This document shows positions 48,701 through 58,018 of a stretch of DNA of 64,000 bases, one piece after another (position 1 is the first letter of the stretch; every line of letters starts with the position of its first letter). The DNA comes from Haliclystus octoradiatus (taxonomy: Eukaryota; Cnidaria; Staurozoa; Stauromedusae; Haliclystidae): positions 11,102,125 through 11,166,124 of the forward strand of contig OU744448.1 in NCBI GenBank assembly GCA_916610825.1. Reading direction: 5' to 3'. The position numbers and the translations under genes were made by a program. The notes beneath the pieces were generated by a model. The model ran no database searches. It was not told where the DNA came from and was given only the letters and a program-made list of their open reading frames with translations.

Positions 48701-51700
48701 CAACCATTTAATAAATACATTTCCATAGTATCGCCTGTTATCAGACATTGATAGTATTAATCCAACATAACCAGGCGTTCTCTTTTCTGCTTTTACTTAT
48801 TAACATTAATAAATAACTATTCCATGCTATAGTAACAGATCTAGAATATAACTTATCCAGATCCAGCATAACTAGCATTGCCATTTAAATATTGCCATCA
48901 TACTTTTACAGTCTTTAGTATTCACCGTATCCTTACCGACTCCGTCTACTTGGGGCGGACGTATGTGCTGATCAATGCAAATAAAGTAACCGTCTCATTT
49001 TCATTAACCTCTTGTTCATGTAACATGTGAAATAATGATATACTGTGAATTATGAAATAGACATTCCTCTGTGAGACATTAACTTGAATAGATCTCTTAC
49101 AACGTTATTAAATCTTTGTTGATTTGTCTTGTCTTTAATATACAAACTTATGATGCAGAATGAATCATATATTATACAAATGCCTTCTACAGACCCCTAT
49201 AAATTAATAAGTAAAAGTTAATAGGGAAAAGCTAATATTTTTCAAACAGGAATTTGCAATTTATCTTTGCGATACATTTCACGCATTGATGGTTATATCA
49301 CTAATGATATACATTATTTCAATTGCAGCACATGACCAATGTCAACACACAGCTGGAAGTCATGGTGAATCACCAAATACTTCTAGTACAAACCTTTTCT
49401 AATCTTTTTTTCCGTTTCTATGACCATTTTAATATGCATTTGAACAAGAAGGGTTTGACTGTAAGATCACTGTCCTTGTAAAAGCTATCCTGCTGTTATT
49501 ATACTGTGGGATCGGTTCAACACCTCTACTGTGCCTTGCCTAGAGTTTCAAAGCCCTAACCACTAATATATGCCACCAAATGCTACTTCAAATCTTTATA
49601 ACTAATTCCAACATAGCCTAAATAACAGGTTCAACTGGGTGTGTGTTGTGCTATTGCAGTACGGGTAATTGAACGTATTTCAAAGGTAATCTCATTTTAT
49701 AATTCATCTCATCAAAGTTTAAGTGACGTCACAGTTCACACACACAATTTGATGATTATTGTTTGGAATTCTAAGGCACTTTTATAAATTTGTTGTTAAA
49801 GGATTTGAGACTACCTGACAGCCAGGTTCTTCAAACTATGAAGGCTTGAATACCTTCTGGTATTGTTTTGGAAATTGTAATGCTTCCTAGCCCTCGTGAT
49901 CCTGGAAAATGTCTATGCAGCCTACGGGAATAATGTTGTCATCATTCGTATATATAGTTCACTCAATCATGTCCATACTGCTTTCCACATTATTATTAAT
50001 CATATCATGATCATTCTGTTTAGCAACCAGCAAATCAGCTCACAAATATCAATTTACCAAACGTTAATGGAAATGCTAAGCAATCAAATGTGGGTAATTT
50101 TGAAGGGCGACAGCACACCCCTTCAACATTGCCAAGGACAAAATTCACAGTTGCAACACCTTTAGAAGATCGTATGGCAATGAATAAATTGAAGCAGAAA
50201 CTTTATTTTAAGGTAATTGAGTGTTTGTTTTTATGATCTGAATGCCAAAATCCTTCAGTTTTCAATCAGGCTTTTGGAACTAGGTAGAGGATTTCAAATG
50301 CATTGAAACCGATTAAAGTAGAGGATGTCTAGACAATGTTAATATATGTAATATCTCGTCATAATTTTGCATCATCCTAGCAGGACAATATGGTATGATT
50401 ATTATTACACTGTTTTGATTTAAAAATGTAGGCCTACCGAACTAAAATATGCCAACAATGTAAAACAATATGGTCCAACCGACTTATAAATTAGAATGTC
50501 AGAAATTTGGATATGCCTACTTATTTCAAGTTGTGTCAATTTTTTTCACTAGGACGATGAAACAGAAGATCAAGTCTTAACGGTACCAAGTTTTGTTAAA
50601 CTCATAGGCGATGATGACCTTGAAAGTGTCTCTAGCAAAACTAATAGCCTACAAGTTAGTTTAAAAGGAAGCGAAGCATCAGATCTGGTAAGACTCTAAA
50701 ACTGACATGCTTTTAAGCCGGGTTTCCACTTGACGAAAAATTCGCATGCAGAAAAAAGTTTTGCGGCTACTTTCGCGGCGAAATTTTCGCTGGTTGATTT
50801 CCACACACATTTATTTAGCGCACTAAATTCAACATTTTATGAAAATCCATCATGGCATCTGTCAATTTGGAAGTTATGTTGCTTGCAGAGCTGTAAATTA
50901 TTCAAATTTTGCTGCTCAGAATACGTAGAGTAGCTACAGAAAATACCATATACGATTCTGGGTCCATAAATTATTAGAAGTGAGGGAAGAAAATTTAGGG
51001 GTTTTACTCGTAAAGGAAATAAAGCTTTATGACAGCGAATACTTTTACCAGTTTGTTTCGTATGTGTCCTTCGACATTTGAACGATTCTATATGATGATT
51101 AGTCCAAAAATTGAAAAGAAGGATACTCACATGAGAATAGCAATTAGTTTGCTGAAAAGGCTATGTGTTTGTTTGCGTCATTTGGTGACTGGAGGTTCAC
51201 AATTGACTATTGCAACAAAGCAATACAGGCTACAAATTTCCAGTGATATGAGAATTGCTTTAGAAAAGTAATAAATTACATTACAAATTAATTATCCTCA
51301 AAAGTAACTAATTACGTTACTAATTACTTTAGCTGAAAAAGTAATTGATTACAATTACTAATTACTTTCCCCAAAAAAGTAATTAATTACTAATTACTTC
51401 ATAATTACTTTAACTTGTGCAAACAAAAGATATTGCATTCCTTTCGATAATGACATGTCTTGTTTTCTTACGCAGCAGAACGAAGAACGATCAATTTATT
51501 AATATTAATTTAATACTGGTGACTGCAGCAGCAGATAATTGACGTCGTAGCCTAAAGTTTTCAATAAAGTTGCCAAAGAAATTATTTCATTTGATTTATC
51601 AAAATGGTTTATTTTTGTCGGATCAATCTATTCATAATAGCCATAAATTTTAGGCCTACATCTTTTCAATATTCATAACTCACTCAAACAATAAATGACA

Positions 51701-53136
51701 AACTATTGATCAACAGAACAATGTCAGAACAGAGAAGAACAGGATAGGGGATAGGGCTTATTGGTTATGTATCACACAATTTAATAGCTTTAAAACCTGG
51801 TTTAATAGCTCTCGTAAAATCTGCAAATAATGTGAGATTGCATCACAGACAGAACAATAAAAAGCGGAACTTAAGGACGGCAACACTTTTGAAAATGATC
51901 ACAAGACAACAAAGCAAATATTCTGTAATCGATAAAGTAATTTGGAAAGTAATTTCAATTACTTTCTCTCAAATAATACTCGTTACTTCAAAAAGTAATC
52001 AATTAGATTTACTTAATACTTTTCTCAGAAAAGTAACTAATTTGTAACACGGTACTTTAGTAACAAGTATTTACAACACTGCAAATTTCATCCCATCATC
52101 TTGTTTGTTGTCATGACAACATCATTTTCAGATGATTTGCATTGGTTTGACTCACTTTTGCTGCAGCAAATGCCAAAAATGTAGGATTATGTAACACATG
52201 CGTAGTCAGCTTTTAGCCGCGTACACATTGATTGCGTTTTATAATCTATGTTAATTACATTGTAAGGGTTGTATTTTAAGTAGAGTTATTGCAGGACCAA
52301 ATCATCTAATGCACCAACAACATCCAATTCAAACCGTGACAAAGTTACTTCTTTCCAAAACTATATAGGTGTGCAGGCCAAAATTTGAAGTCTCTTGCTC
52401 TTGTCTTATTGATTCAGTGTATTTTGAAAGGAGTATACACACAACAGCCTCGGAACACAATTTAATTCATTGCTTCAAACCTTTTCATTTTTCTACCTGT
52501 AAAAGTTTAACACAATGGCGTTGTGGACAAACAACTATTGAAACGTTAGTCAACTTGATTTGACATTCTGTAGATATGTATCTTGGTAGGCCTACACTGT
52601 AATATGGTTATGGATGATATCAGCACAAAAGACGACACACATCTTTGGCCTTCAATCACTCATCTATTCACAGAATCTGATAATTGGTGTTGTTTACAGT
52701 GTTTTAATTGTACTGCTGCTACTGCTGCTCTCTAGTTCTATGTAAAATGATAATTACTGTAGAGACTATTGCTGTAGAAGGGGATATTTTATCTCTTACC
52801 ACTGACCTTGACTCTTGTGCCTGTTCTCTATTACCCAATAACAACGACTTAATTATCATTATTTTTGTATTACCTTTTACTTTAGATTGATCCTCATCGT
52901 ATCATGGAACGCCTTGAACAAGTCAAGGTAATCCAGAGAGAAACTATTTTGTTTCTATTTGAGTACAGCTACTATATACTATGCAGGACAGTACAGGACT
53001 ATATAGAATGTGGTGTTTAGTGTACACAATCACTAACTATTTATTTTTAGAGCATGAAAAGTTTTTCTTTAGTTCTTAACAATTATTTACATTAGATTTG
53101 ATACAGAAAAATATTTTATCTTTTCTTCAAAATACA

Positions 53137-53167
<31 letters not shown>

Positions 53168-54976
53168 ATAATAATGTTGATTTAAAACAAAACATCAATA
53201 TAGTGCTCAATACCGGTAAGCAGAGCTGTATAGATATAAAATAAGAAAAGAGACGTAAAACACCGCGTGGACAAAGAAAAACAAAGGGGCCTTATTCGAC
53301 GTCACCATGGGGAGTTACGATGGGGCAGAAATCTGCGAACTTGTTGGACTTTTCCTACTCGATACGATCACGAAAAAGTATGGCAAAGAAAGCATCGATC
53401 TGTACAGAGACGACGGGCTTGCACTGCTGAAAAATACTTCTGGCCCTCAAGCAGAACGAATACGAAAAGATCTAATAAAAATATTCAAAACCAACGGCCT
53501 AAAAATCACTATTCAGACTAACCTAAAAATAATCAATTTTTTAGATATAACGCTTAACCTCAAAGACGGAACATACCAACCATACAGAAAACCAAACGAC
53601 GAGCCCCTATACATTAATGCAGAGTCTAATCACCCACCCAACGTCATCAAACAGATACCAGCCTCAATCAACCAGAGAATATCTGACCTTTCCTGCAACA
53701 ACGATGCTTTTGAAAGGTCAAAATCCACTTACATATGCGCGCTAAGATCTAGCGGCTATGACGCCGATTTTACCTACAACCAACGACCCACCACCACTGC
53801 AGCTAAAAGGAATAGAAAAAGAAAAATAATTTGGTTCAACCCACCATTCAGCAAAAATGTTGACACAGACATAGCCAGAAAATTTATACTTTTACTGAAC
53901 AAACATTTTCCGAAACAGCACAAATACCACAAAATTTTTAATAAAAATAATGTAAAAGTCAGCTACTGCTGCATGGCAAATATGGAAACAATTCTGAGAA
54001 GCCACAACAGAAAATTATTAAAAGCCGACAACAAGGAACAAGCAACAAAACAATGCAATTGCCTCTCCAAAATAAACTGCCCTCTTGACAACAAATGCTT
54101 GACAACCAGCATAATATATAATGCCAACGTAACCACACCTGAGGACGCAAACGGCCACAACTACATCGGCCTTACTGAAGGAGCATTCAAAGATCGTTTT
54201 ACGAAACATAAGTCGTCATTTACCAACAGAAAATATGAAAATCGCACTGAATTGTCTAAATACATCTGGTCATTAAAAGATAACGGAAAATCATTCTTCG
54301 TCAAATGGTCAATTCTATCAATGGCAGAAAAAATGCCATCTCTGTTTAGAAGAAAAATTTTCTATAACCTTTTACAAAAACAAGAACTTATTAAATAGAA
54401 GATCTGAGCTGGTTTCTAAATGCAGGCACGAAAACAAATTTTATTTGAAAAATTTCAAGGAATTAGATAAAACATAAATAGAACAATACCATATAATAAT
54501 TTACTACGGAAACAAACAATAGCATATAATAATTTACTACGGAAACTAACATAGCAGCAATTAACAATAGAACAGCAATTTAATCAATAGGCGTGTAAAC
54601 TTTTATCATGTATATATCTTTGGTGAATTTAGAAATGTTTTTTATATGAATAAAACCGTCTGAGGAGCGCTACAGCGCGAAACTTCGAGTAACGGAGAAA
54701 ACGTCTCTTTTTTTATTTTATATCTATATATATATATAATAAAGTAATTGTGTGGGCAAAACATCAATTTGAGTGCTCAATGCTAAAAGCAGAGCAATAT
54801 AAATAGTAGATTAAAGATCACAAGTTTATTCCGTTACTCTGAGTTTCGCGTAAAGACGCTCTTCAGACGGTTTTATTAAATGTCATTTAAATGTTCATTT
54901 AATAAAACCGTCTGAAGAGCGTCTTTACGCGAAACTCAGAGTAACGGAATAAACTCGTGATCTTTGATCTACTATC

Positions 54977-55012
<36 letters not shown>

Positions 55013-56196
55013 GGGAACATTTTATTATCATTGCTCGTAAAGCTAATTTAATAGTTGATGGCTTCAAATTTTTAATGTTTTGTATCCAGATAATTCCAGT
55101 GTCTTCAAAATGTAGTTGCAACCATGTGATTCCAATTTTCCAATGTAGCAAGTCTTGAGATCTGACAAGCATAATAGATTATGGATTGCCTCAACATTAT
55201 TTTGTATCTTTTCAATTTTTAAAGATGGATATCAGTAAGAGTATGATGATCATACTGTACGTTGGTAAATTCTGTGTTGTTTACCACAGGGTGTTAGCTC
55301 AATTGTGAACATCTAGTAATTACAATGAACTATGTATTTGCTAGGAATATCTGAAACAAGCTACTGCAATGTATGTGAACATGTCAACATCTGATGCACA
55401 ACATGTGAGTTATATTGCTATGCTCTTACCTTGAGATGTGCTAATTTTGTAAACACATTCACGATGAATCTAAAGTAGATATGTTTTGCTTTATTGGTTT
55501 CCAATATATTTTAAGACATTTGACTTTACATCACCATTGTAGCACTGCTAATGGCAAACCTGTCAATTTCCTATGACAAAATTCGAACATCTGAGTAGGC
55601 TACAATTGCATTGATGATCCAGAGGAAATTCAACCGTTCTCAAAGTAGCTAAATATCATAACATTATGGTAATAATTACACAGCTGCAAAAATTTCTCGA
55701 TTCTGATTGGCTGAGCGAAGTGCAATTTCGATTTCAGTGCATTTTTTTTGAAATAAAAATTATAATACTTTAAACAGATATGAGATAAGTTATTGATCAA
55801 AGAATGATTTTCATAATTTTGAATTTGTCCACATTGGTCTTAATAACTGTTTTAGTAAATTGCATAGTGATAGGTTTTTGTAGGACATGATTGTCAATAA
55901 AAATTCCCTGACATATTTGTTTACAGGATAAGTTAGGAACAAATCAAACTCTAGATCAGAAAAAGAGCAAATTTGTCATTGTAAATACTTTGAGGATTCC
56001 ATAGAGTTAGGCCTGGCCATATTGTTCCTTGACTTTTTCACCTACAGTTCAACAGTAGTTATTGTTGATCAGTGATGATGATCAGTTTCTTCATTTATAG
56101 GGTTCAAAAGCGAACCAACTTGAAAAACTTGCTCAACTCATACAACAACTTCGACTTCAAGAACAAGGCTACATTGATCTCCTGCAGAGAACCATG
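43737..56196 (+). CDS. Unrecognised multi-exon protein with helical C-terminal region
   Basis: Seven exons with good borders: 43737-43913, 49329-49364, 50024-50212, 50553-50687, 52886-52927, 55345-55404 and 56101-56196. All are multiples of 3 and all junctions are phase 0, giving 245 residues so far. The first exon starts with ATG right after TTTGCAG and encodes MSKAPNRSQGAGRASPINTK, then MEYYMALGSIPSWEYYKVAE. Exon 4 is acidic (DDETEDQ, GDDDLESVSS). Exons 5-7 are helical and Gln/Leu-rich (RIMERLEQVKEYLKQATAMY, LEKLAQLIQQLRLQEQGYID), suggesting a coiled coil. The last exon ends ATG|GTAAGA, so more exons follow, perhaps beyond what I could find. The 36-base second exon uses a weaker donor (ATG|GTGAAT). 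I do not recognise the family and assign no function. Confidence 0.8.
44059..44286 (+). repeat. 5' LTR
   Basis: 228 bases, TGTGCTGATC to TTCTACA. It differs from the 3' LTR at 5 positions, all within the first ~75 bases. Confidence 0.95.
44289..44304 (+). promoter_or_regulatory. Primer-binding site for tRNA-Trp
   Basis: TGGTGACCCCGACGTG, two bases after the 5' LTR, is complementary to the 3' end of animal tRNA-Trp including CCA. The gag ATG follows directly at 44305. Confidence 0.85.
44305..45159 (+). pseudogene. gag of the CsRN1-group element
   Basis: From ATG at 44305 the frame runs 285 codons with one internal TGA at 44689-44691. The N-terminal capsid-like part includes IKLPPFHRMHISFWFEQIES and KYHYVIAELPPDVGPLVV, typical of this group. 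The C-terminal CRSHLYFTDKAKQCTRCCKW keeps the group's C-H-C-C block instead of a CCHC knuckle. Without readthrough of the TGA only the first half would be made. Confidence 0.9.
45165..46250 (+). pseudogene. Protease and reverse transcriptase region, frameshifted
   Basis: Protease starts in a frame different from gag: FLIDTGSR with active D-T-G at 45246-45254. A shift follows before ILGIDFLQHHKIVVE at about 45450. RT fingers (ECDKFLKAGIIQP, FRPVGDYQALNRITKPDHYP) lie in 45704-45952, where the frame shifts again near 45950. The palm continues LYGSTVFSRLDLTKAYYQIP, a stop TGA falls at 46089-46091 just inside MPxGLKN, and catalytic YIDDV is at 46161-46175. The frame is then open into RNase H. Three lesions inactivate PR-RT. 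Confidence 0.9.
46251..48497 (+). CDS. pol: RT thumb, RNase H and integrase, open frame of gypsy pol
   Basis: 748 codons open, continuous in frame with the RT palm 5' of it. Order: RT thumb (LNLSKCLFSVDRVDVLGF, YRRFIPNYAEI), RNase H (SITSDASGHAIGAVLHEHNG, YSTFDRELLAIFAAVKRF, VFTDHEPI, DTLSRDL), integrase zinc-binding HHCC (HNIGHYGRAASCKLISDRYY to CTACQRNK), DDE core with TMIDRFTRWVEVIPL, VISDRGSDFDCN and HPQTNGLVERMHRTLKTV, then a GPY/F-like end (APYTGPYRVI) and a Ser/Thr-rich tail. All catalytic residues I can check in RNase H and integrase are present. It is not an independent gene; the start given is only where the long ATG-led frame begins. Confidence 0.92.
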   Translation: MRLNLSKCLFSVDRVDVLGFTVSQRGIKPKTKSKSDLLALPAPIDYPSLRRALGMFSFYRRFIPNYAEIVLPLQKLVTMTQPPTKNQQRPRSTLPNYVWLEAHETSFQVLKTAINHAIALCHPDPSCTDYSITSDASGHAIGAVLHEHNGQSAPLSFYSRHLSPAEQKYSTFDRELLAIFAAVKRFRFMLEDTTITVFTDHEPISAARKSRSKTSHSPRQEQQLSFLSQFVHNIVYVAGDLNVADTLSRDLAPCIVDSLSVPVNIVSLGCVTLNDLVLSQHKNDFDQAGLQQIKFAEGTLWCDSSKSVPRPFVPLPLRRNVFMNMHNIGHYGRAASCKLISDRYYWPKMKKEISQWVQQCTACQRNKVTRHTVTPSIPYDIPCDRLQTVHIDIIHVPPSTCSITHVSLSCRYLLTMIDRFTRWVEVIPLLDMSAPSVAEAFVREWVTRYSAPQYVISDRGSDFDCNLMHELAKLIGFLKTRTTAYHPQTNGLVERMHRTLKTVLRTLDTDWFNGLPSALLSLRIWPDEDGVSPYELLTGLKPLVPCICLEDKKLLSSHHLLSSLQEHFKGVKFKPPALSQHLSYVPPELSTCKRFWVRVDRPKRPLEAPYTGPYRVINRNSKFFTIDRVISRSDTVSVDRSKPVYESDDLPSCSRSLSFPPVSLPSLTLSASSPPTSFSMSSLTSTSTASQTRSSTMSDSAPTTTTTTVQPPLLSLDSSHDHPSSTTPTMTRSGRGVHINASPDYYYY
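48498..48963 (+). other. 3' untranslated part of the gypsy element
   Basis: Contains an A-rich/TAA stretch (48583-48617) and a TA microsatellite (about 48668-48697), then a purine-rich TTGGGGCGGA just before the 3' LTR, likely the polypurine tract. Confidence 0.6.
48964..49191 (+). repeat. 3' LTR
   Basis: 228 bases, same ends as the 5' LTR; the last 150 bases are identical between the two. Confidence 0.95.
50716..51268 (+). pseudogene. PIF/Harbinger transposon, 5' part with transposase N-terminus
   Basis: Starts AGCCGGGTTTCCACTTGACG after a TTA/TAA-like site, matching the terminus of the MITE at 20570. The coding relic reads MASVNLEVMLLAEL, then WVHKLLEVREENLGVLLVKE in one frame and FRMCPSTFERFYMMISPKIE, KKDTHMRIAIS, LRHLVTGGSQ in another. 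This is the helical N-terminal part of a HARBI1-type transposase. The DDE catalytic region is missing: the copy is cut at 51268 by a hAT-like element. Stops and one frameshift are present. Confidence 0.8.
51269..52081. mobile_element. hAT-like non-autonomous element with AAGTAATTA-type ends
   Basis: The right end read inward is CAGTGTTGTAAATACTTGTT, then GTTACTTTTCTGAGAAAAGT, a common hAT terminus. The left side (51269-51420) and right side (51930-52081) both carry dense TAATTAC/GTAATTA repeats in mirrored order. The left terminal CAGTGTTG is missing where it meets the Harbinger relic. No transposase seen between. Confidence 0.6.
52082..52885 (+). other. Remainder of intron 4 of the plus-strand gene
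   Basis: No further repeat or exon recognised before 52886. Confidence 0.5.
53283..54398 (+). pseudogene. Penelope-like RT C-terminal part plus GIY-YIG-type endonuclease
   Basis: The open frame runs from before 53283 through ATG 53307 to the stop at 54398 (363 codons from that ATG). GALFDVTMGSYDGAEICEL and IDLYRDDGLALL contain the RT active-site strand (YRDD). LKIINFLDITLNLKDGTYQP is the following region. A Cys-rich linker (CNCLSKINCPLDNKC) precedes NGHNYIGLTEGAFKDRFTKH, the GIY-YIG-like endonuclease, and SKYIWSLKDNGKSFFVKWSI. The order RT then GIY-YIG is that of canonical EN-containing Penelope-like elements. The RT N-terminal half (motifs with the first catalytic Asp) is missing, so this copy is truncated, though its remaining frame is intact. 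Confidence 0.85.
54656..54695 (+). ncRNA. Type I hammerhead ribozyme in the Penelope-like element
   Basis: Stem I CCGT (54656-54659) / ACGG (54692-54695). Core CUGAGGA (N7 is free in CUGANGA) at 54660-54666. Stem II GCGC-UACA-GCGC. GAAA 54679-54682. Stem III ACU-UCG-AGU, cleavage expected after A54691. All core positions fit. Located 3' of the ORF, 5 bases before the inverted tail. Confidence 0.85.
54831..54870 (-). ncRNA. Hammerhead ribozyme, left arm
   Basis: Mirror copy of the motif at 54908-54947 with identical core and stems: CUGAAGA, stem II GCGU-CUUU-ACGC, GAAA, stem III ACU-CAG-AGU, stem I CCGT/ACGG. Confidence 0.85.
54908..54947 (+). ncRNA. Hammerhead ribozyme, right arm
   Basis: Stem I CCGT (54908-54911) / ACGG (54944-54947); CUGAAGA 54912-54918; stem II 54919-54930; GAAA 54931-54934; 3-bp stem III with CAG loop; cleavage expected after A54943. 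Core intact. Confidence 0.85.
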
Positions 56197-56274
56197 GTAA
56201 GATGTGACATGAAGAATCCAAACCGCAACCCTCTTATTACATAGAGATGATTCTCAGACTTTTTGTGCAGATTT

Positions 56275-56470
56275 CAGACGATCTTACCCAGTCTCCTACA
56301 AAAGGTTTCTCCTTCCCGAATCTTGAACAATATTGTACATTTTCTTCTGAATTTTTTGTTAAAGGTTTGACCTAGAAATCTGAAAATTTCCAATTTTCTT
56401 CTGAATTTGCCTAGCTTTCTTGTATGTGGGATCCCAGGATCATATTTTAGTCGGACCCTGGTTTTACCCC
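56275..56470. repeat. Dispersed repeat, second copy
   Basis: Matches 35470-35670 in ordered short blocks (ACAAAAGGTTT, CAATTTTCTTCTGAATTT, GGATCCCAGGATC). Directly 5' of the element at 56481. Confidence 0.5.
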
Positions 56471-56480
56471 TGTTCCATGT

Positions 56481-57234
56481 ACCGTATTTTCCGTGTATAA
56501 GTCGACACCTGTTTTTGGGTTCCATTTTCTAGGTTTCGTTGTATAAGCCGAATTTAAATCATAGTCATCATGTTCTGAATCGAGTTAATTTTGTTTATTT
56601 TCAATAATGTTTGTATAATCATTTTGGAAACTTTACGGCTTTTCGATCTTTTTCCTTTGTCTCAAGATCAATAAACAAGCGGTAAAATGTATTTTGTGAA
56701 ATCAATATCAAAACTAGTACTACATTCATGGATGATTTAGCCTTCATATATCGGTCAGATCAGCTTCCAAGTAAATTAATTGGAAATAAAATTCATGATT
56801 TAGTATTGTAGTCCAAGATATTCTCTCCGTGTTTGTCGAGTTGTCAAGTCTTGCTCGATGTATGTATATTCATTCAAACTCTTGCGTGTTTTTGACATTC
56901 ACACTAATGTGTTGACCTTTCACACTTGAGCAAACAAAAGAATTCAACGTAATTTGATCACATCAGCTTTGAATTACATTAACCATTCATTCATACAATT
57001 GTTTTGAAATCGCTTGTCTGAAAAATAATTTATTACTTTCAAAACAATACGGACAGTATGAACAATATAGGTTGTCCTTAGGTTGTCCGTTATATATAGG
57101 ATTTAATTGTATTGTTGTTGTTTTTGTCTTTGATTTTGGGTACTAATTTGTAGACTCGGTGTATAAGTCGACCCCTTGATTTTAGCTTGAAAATTTGAGG
57201 CTAGAAAATCGACTTATACACCGGAAAATACGGT
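56481..57234. mobile_element. MITE-like element with CCGTATTTTCC termini
   Basis: The left end CCGTATTTTCCGTGTATAAG and the right end CTTATACACCGGAAAATACG are inverted, with TA on both sides, which fits a TA target duplication. Next to each end is a TAAGTCGAC-type block. The 750-base interior has no recognisable transposase. Confidence 0.75.
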
Positions 57235-58012
57235 AGTATATCAACGGCAAACGATGAATCAGGTTAAATAATAGCAACGCATATCTTCTTATACTAATAA
57301 TATTGTCTGTTTGTAAATAAGTTATTTCGATATTTGTCAATCTCTGTGTCTGTCCGCTACTTATGTACGTCTCACTGGCGAAATAATGCAGATAGTCCGT
57401 TATTGGGAAATTATGCAAACATTTGTGACAAGATAACCATGTACAGTAACATATTTGTTGTATGAATATCATGATATTCTGGCGTTGTTTTGAAGAAATA
57501 AACTTCCCTTGATACTTTATTTGGTATCATTGTATTAACAAATTTAGAGATTTTAAAAATTTCATACGTTGATAAATTAACGGGTAGGTAAATCGAAGGC
57601 GAAATTTCCAACAGAAAAACAATTTGACAGACATTATTGCTTTGCAAAAAGACAGAATTGCTTTGAATTACTAGAATAACTAAACCAAACAAAATATGTT
57701 TTAAAATCAAAGAACTGTAGTAAAATCGAAAATGTAGAATGGGGGACAAACGCCTTGAGAATTAAACCTATTTTGAGTCATTCGTTTATCATTGAAATAA
57801 TATGCAGTTCATTACTTTTCTTAAATTTAAAATACAAATATTGTACTTCTTTTTAAAGGGTTACTTTAATATATAATTTGTGGGAAGATTGATAAAAAAA
57901 ATCTGTCTTAAAATCAAAGCAACGTAGGCCAAATGCTGTGTTCAAAATTGAAATCAACAATCTAGGGCGGGGCATAAAAATTTAAGAACTTATAAGAAAA
58001 TTTTAAAATGAC
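57235..58012. other. Unassigned DNA
   Basis: No exon, domain or repeat recognised. Confidence 0.45.
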
Positions 58013-58018
58013 ATCGGC

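Larger units (their letters stand above)
44059..49191 (+). mobile_element. Nearly complete CsRN1-group Ty3/gypsy retrotransposon
   Basis: Flanked by GACC on both sides (44055-44058 and 49192-49195), a 4-base target duplication. LTRs are 228 bases each and begin TG and end CA. The primer-binding site matches the 3' end of tRNA-Trp, as known for the CsRN1 group. It contains gag, protease, RT, RNase H and integrase in order, in sense orientation inside the first known intron of the host gene. Gag and the PR-RT part are broken; RNase H to integrase is one long open frame. Confidence 0.95.
53140..54740 (+). mobile_element. Penelope-like element (5' truncated) with hammerhead and inverted tail
   Basis: Inserted in the intron between 52927 and 55345. 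Order: TA microsatellite (53140-53167), leader block GTGCTCAAT..CAGAGC (53199-53226), inverted tail 53231-53256, RT-endonuclease ORF, hammerhead 54656-54695, tail 54701-54726, TA repeat. The two tails are inverted copies, 25 of 26 bases matching (TAGATATAAAATAA...GAGACGT). The leader recurs at 54760-54797, so the copy is flanked by direct repeats as in the pLTRs of Penelope-like elements. Confidence 0.8.
54741..55005 (+). mobile_element. Foldback derivative of the Penelope-like element with two hammerheads
   Basis: Begins with the leader (AAAACATCAATTTGAGTGCT, AGAGCAATATAAA) also found at 53190-53230. Two 80-base arms follow, 54803-54882 and 54896-54975, with only 2 mismatches and a 13-base spacer. 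It ends in a TA microsatellite (54976-55004). Each arm is tail plus hammerhead, on opposite strands. No coding sequence. Same design as 3112-3331 but much better preserved. Confidence 0.8.

Noticed and set aside
43737-56196. Identification of the plus-strand gene as OFD1 from its position next to TRAPPC2
   Set aside because: The exon peptides do not resemble OFD1; no LisH start or matching coiled coil.
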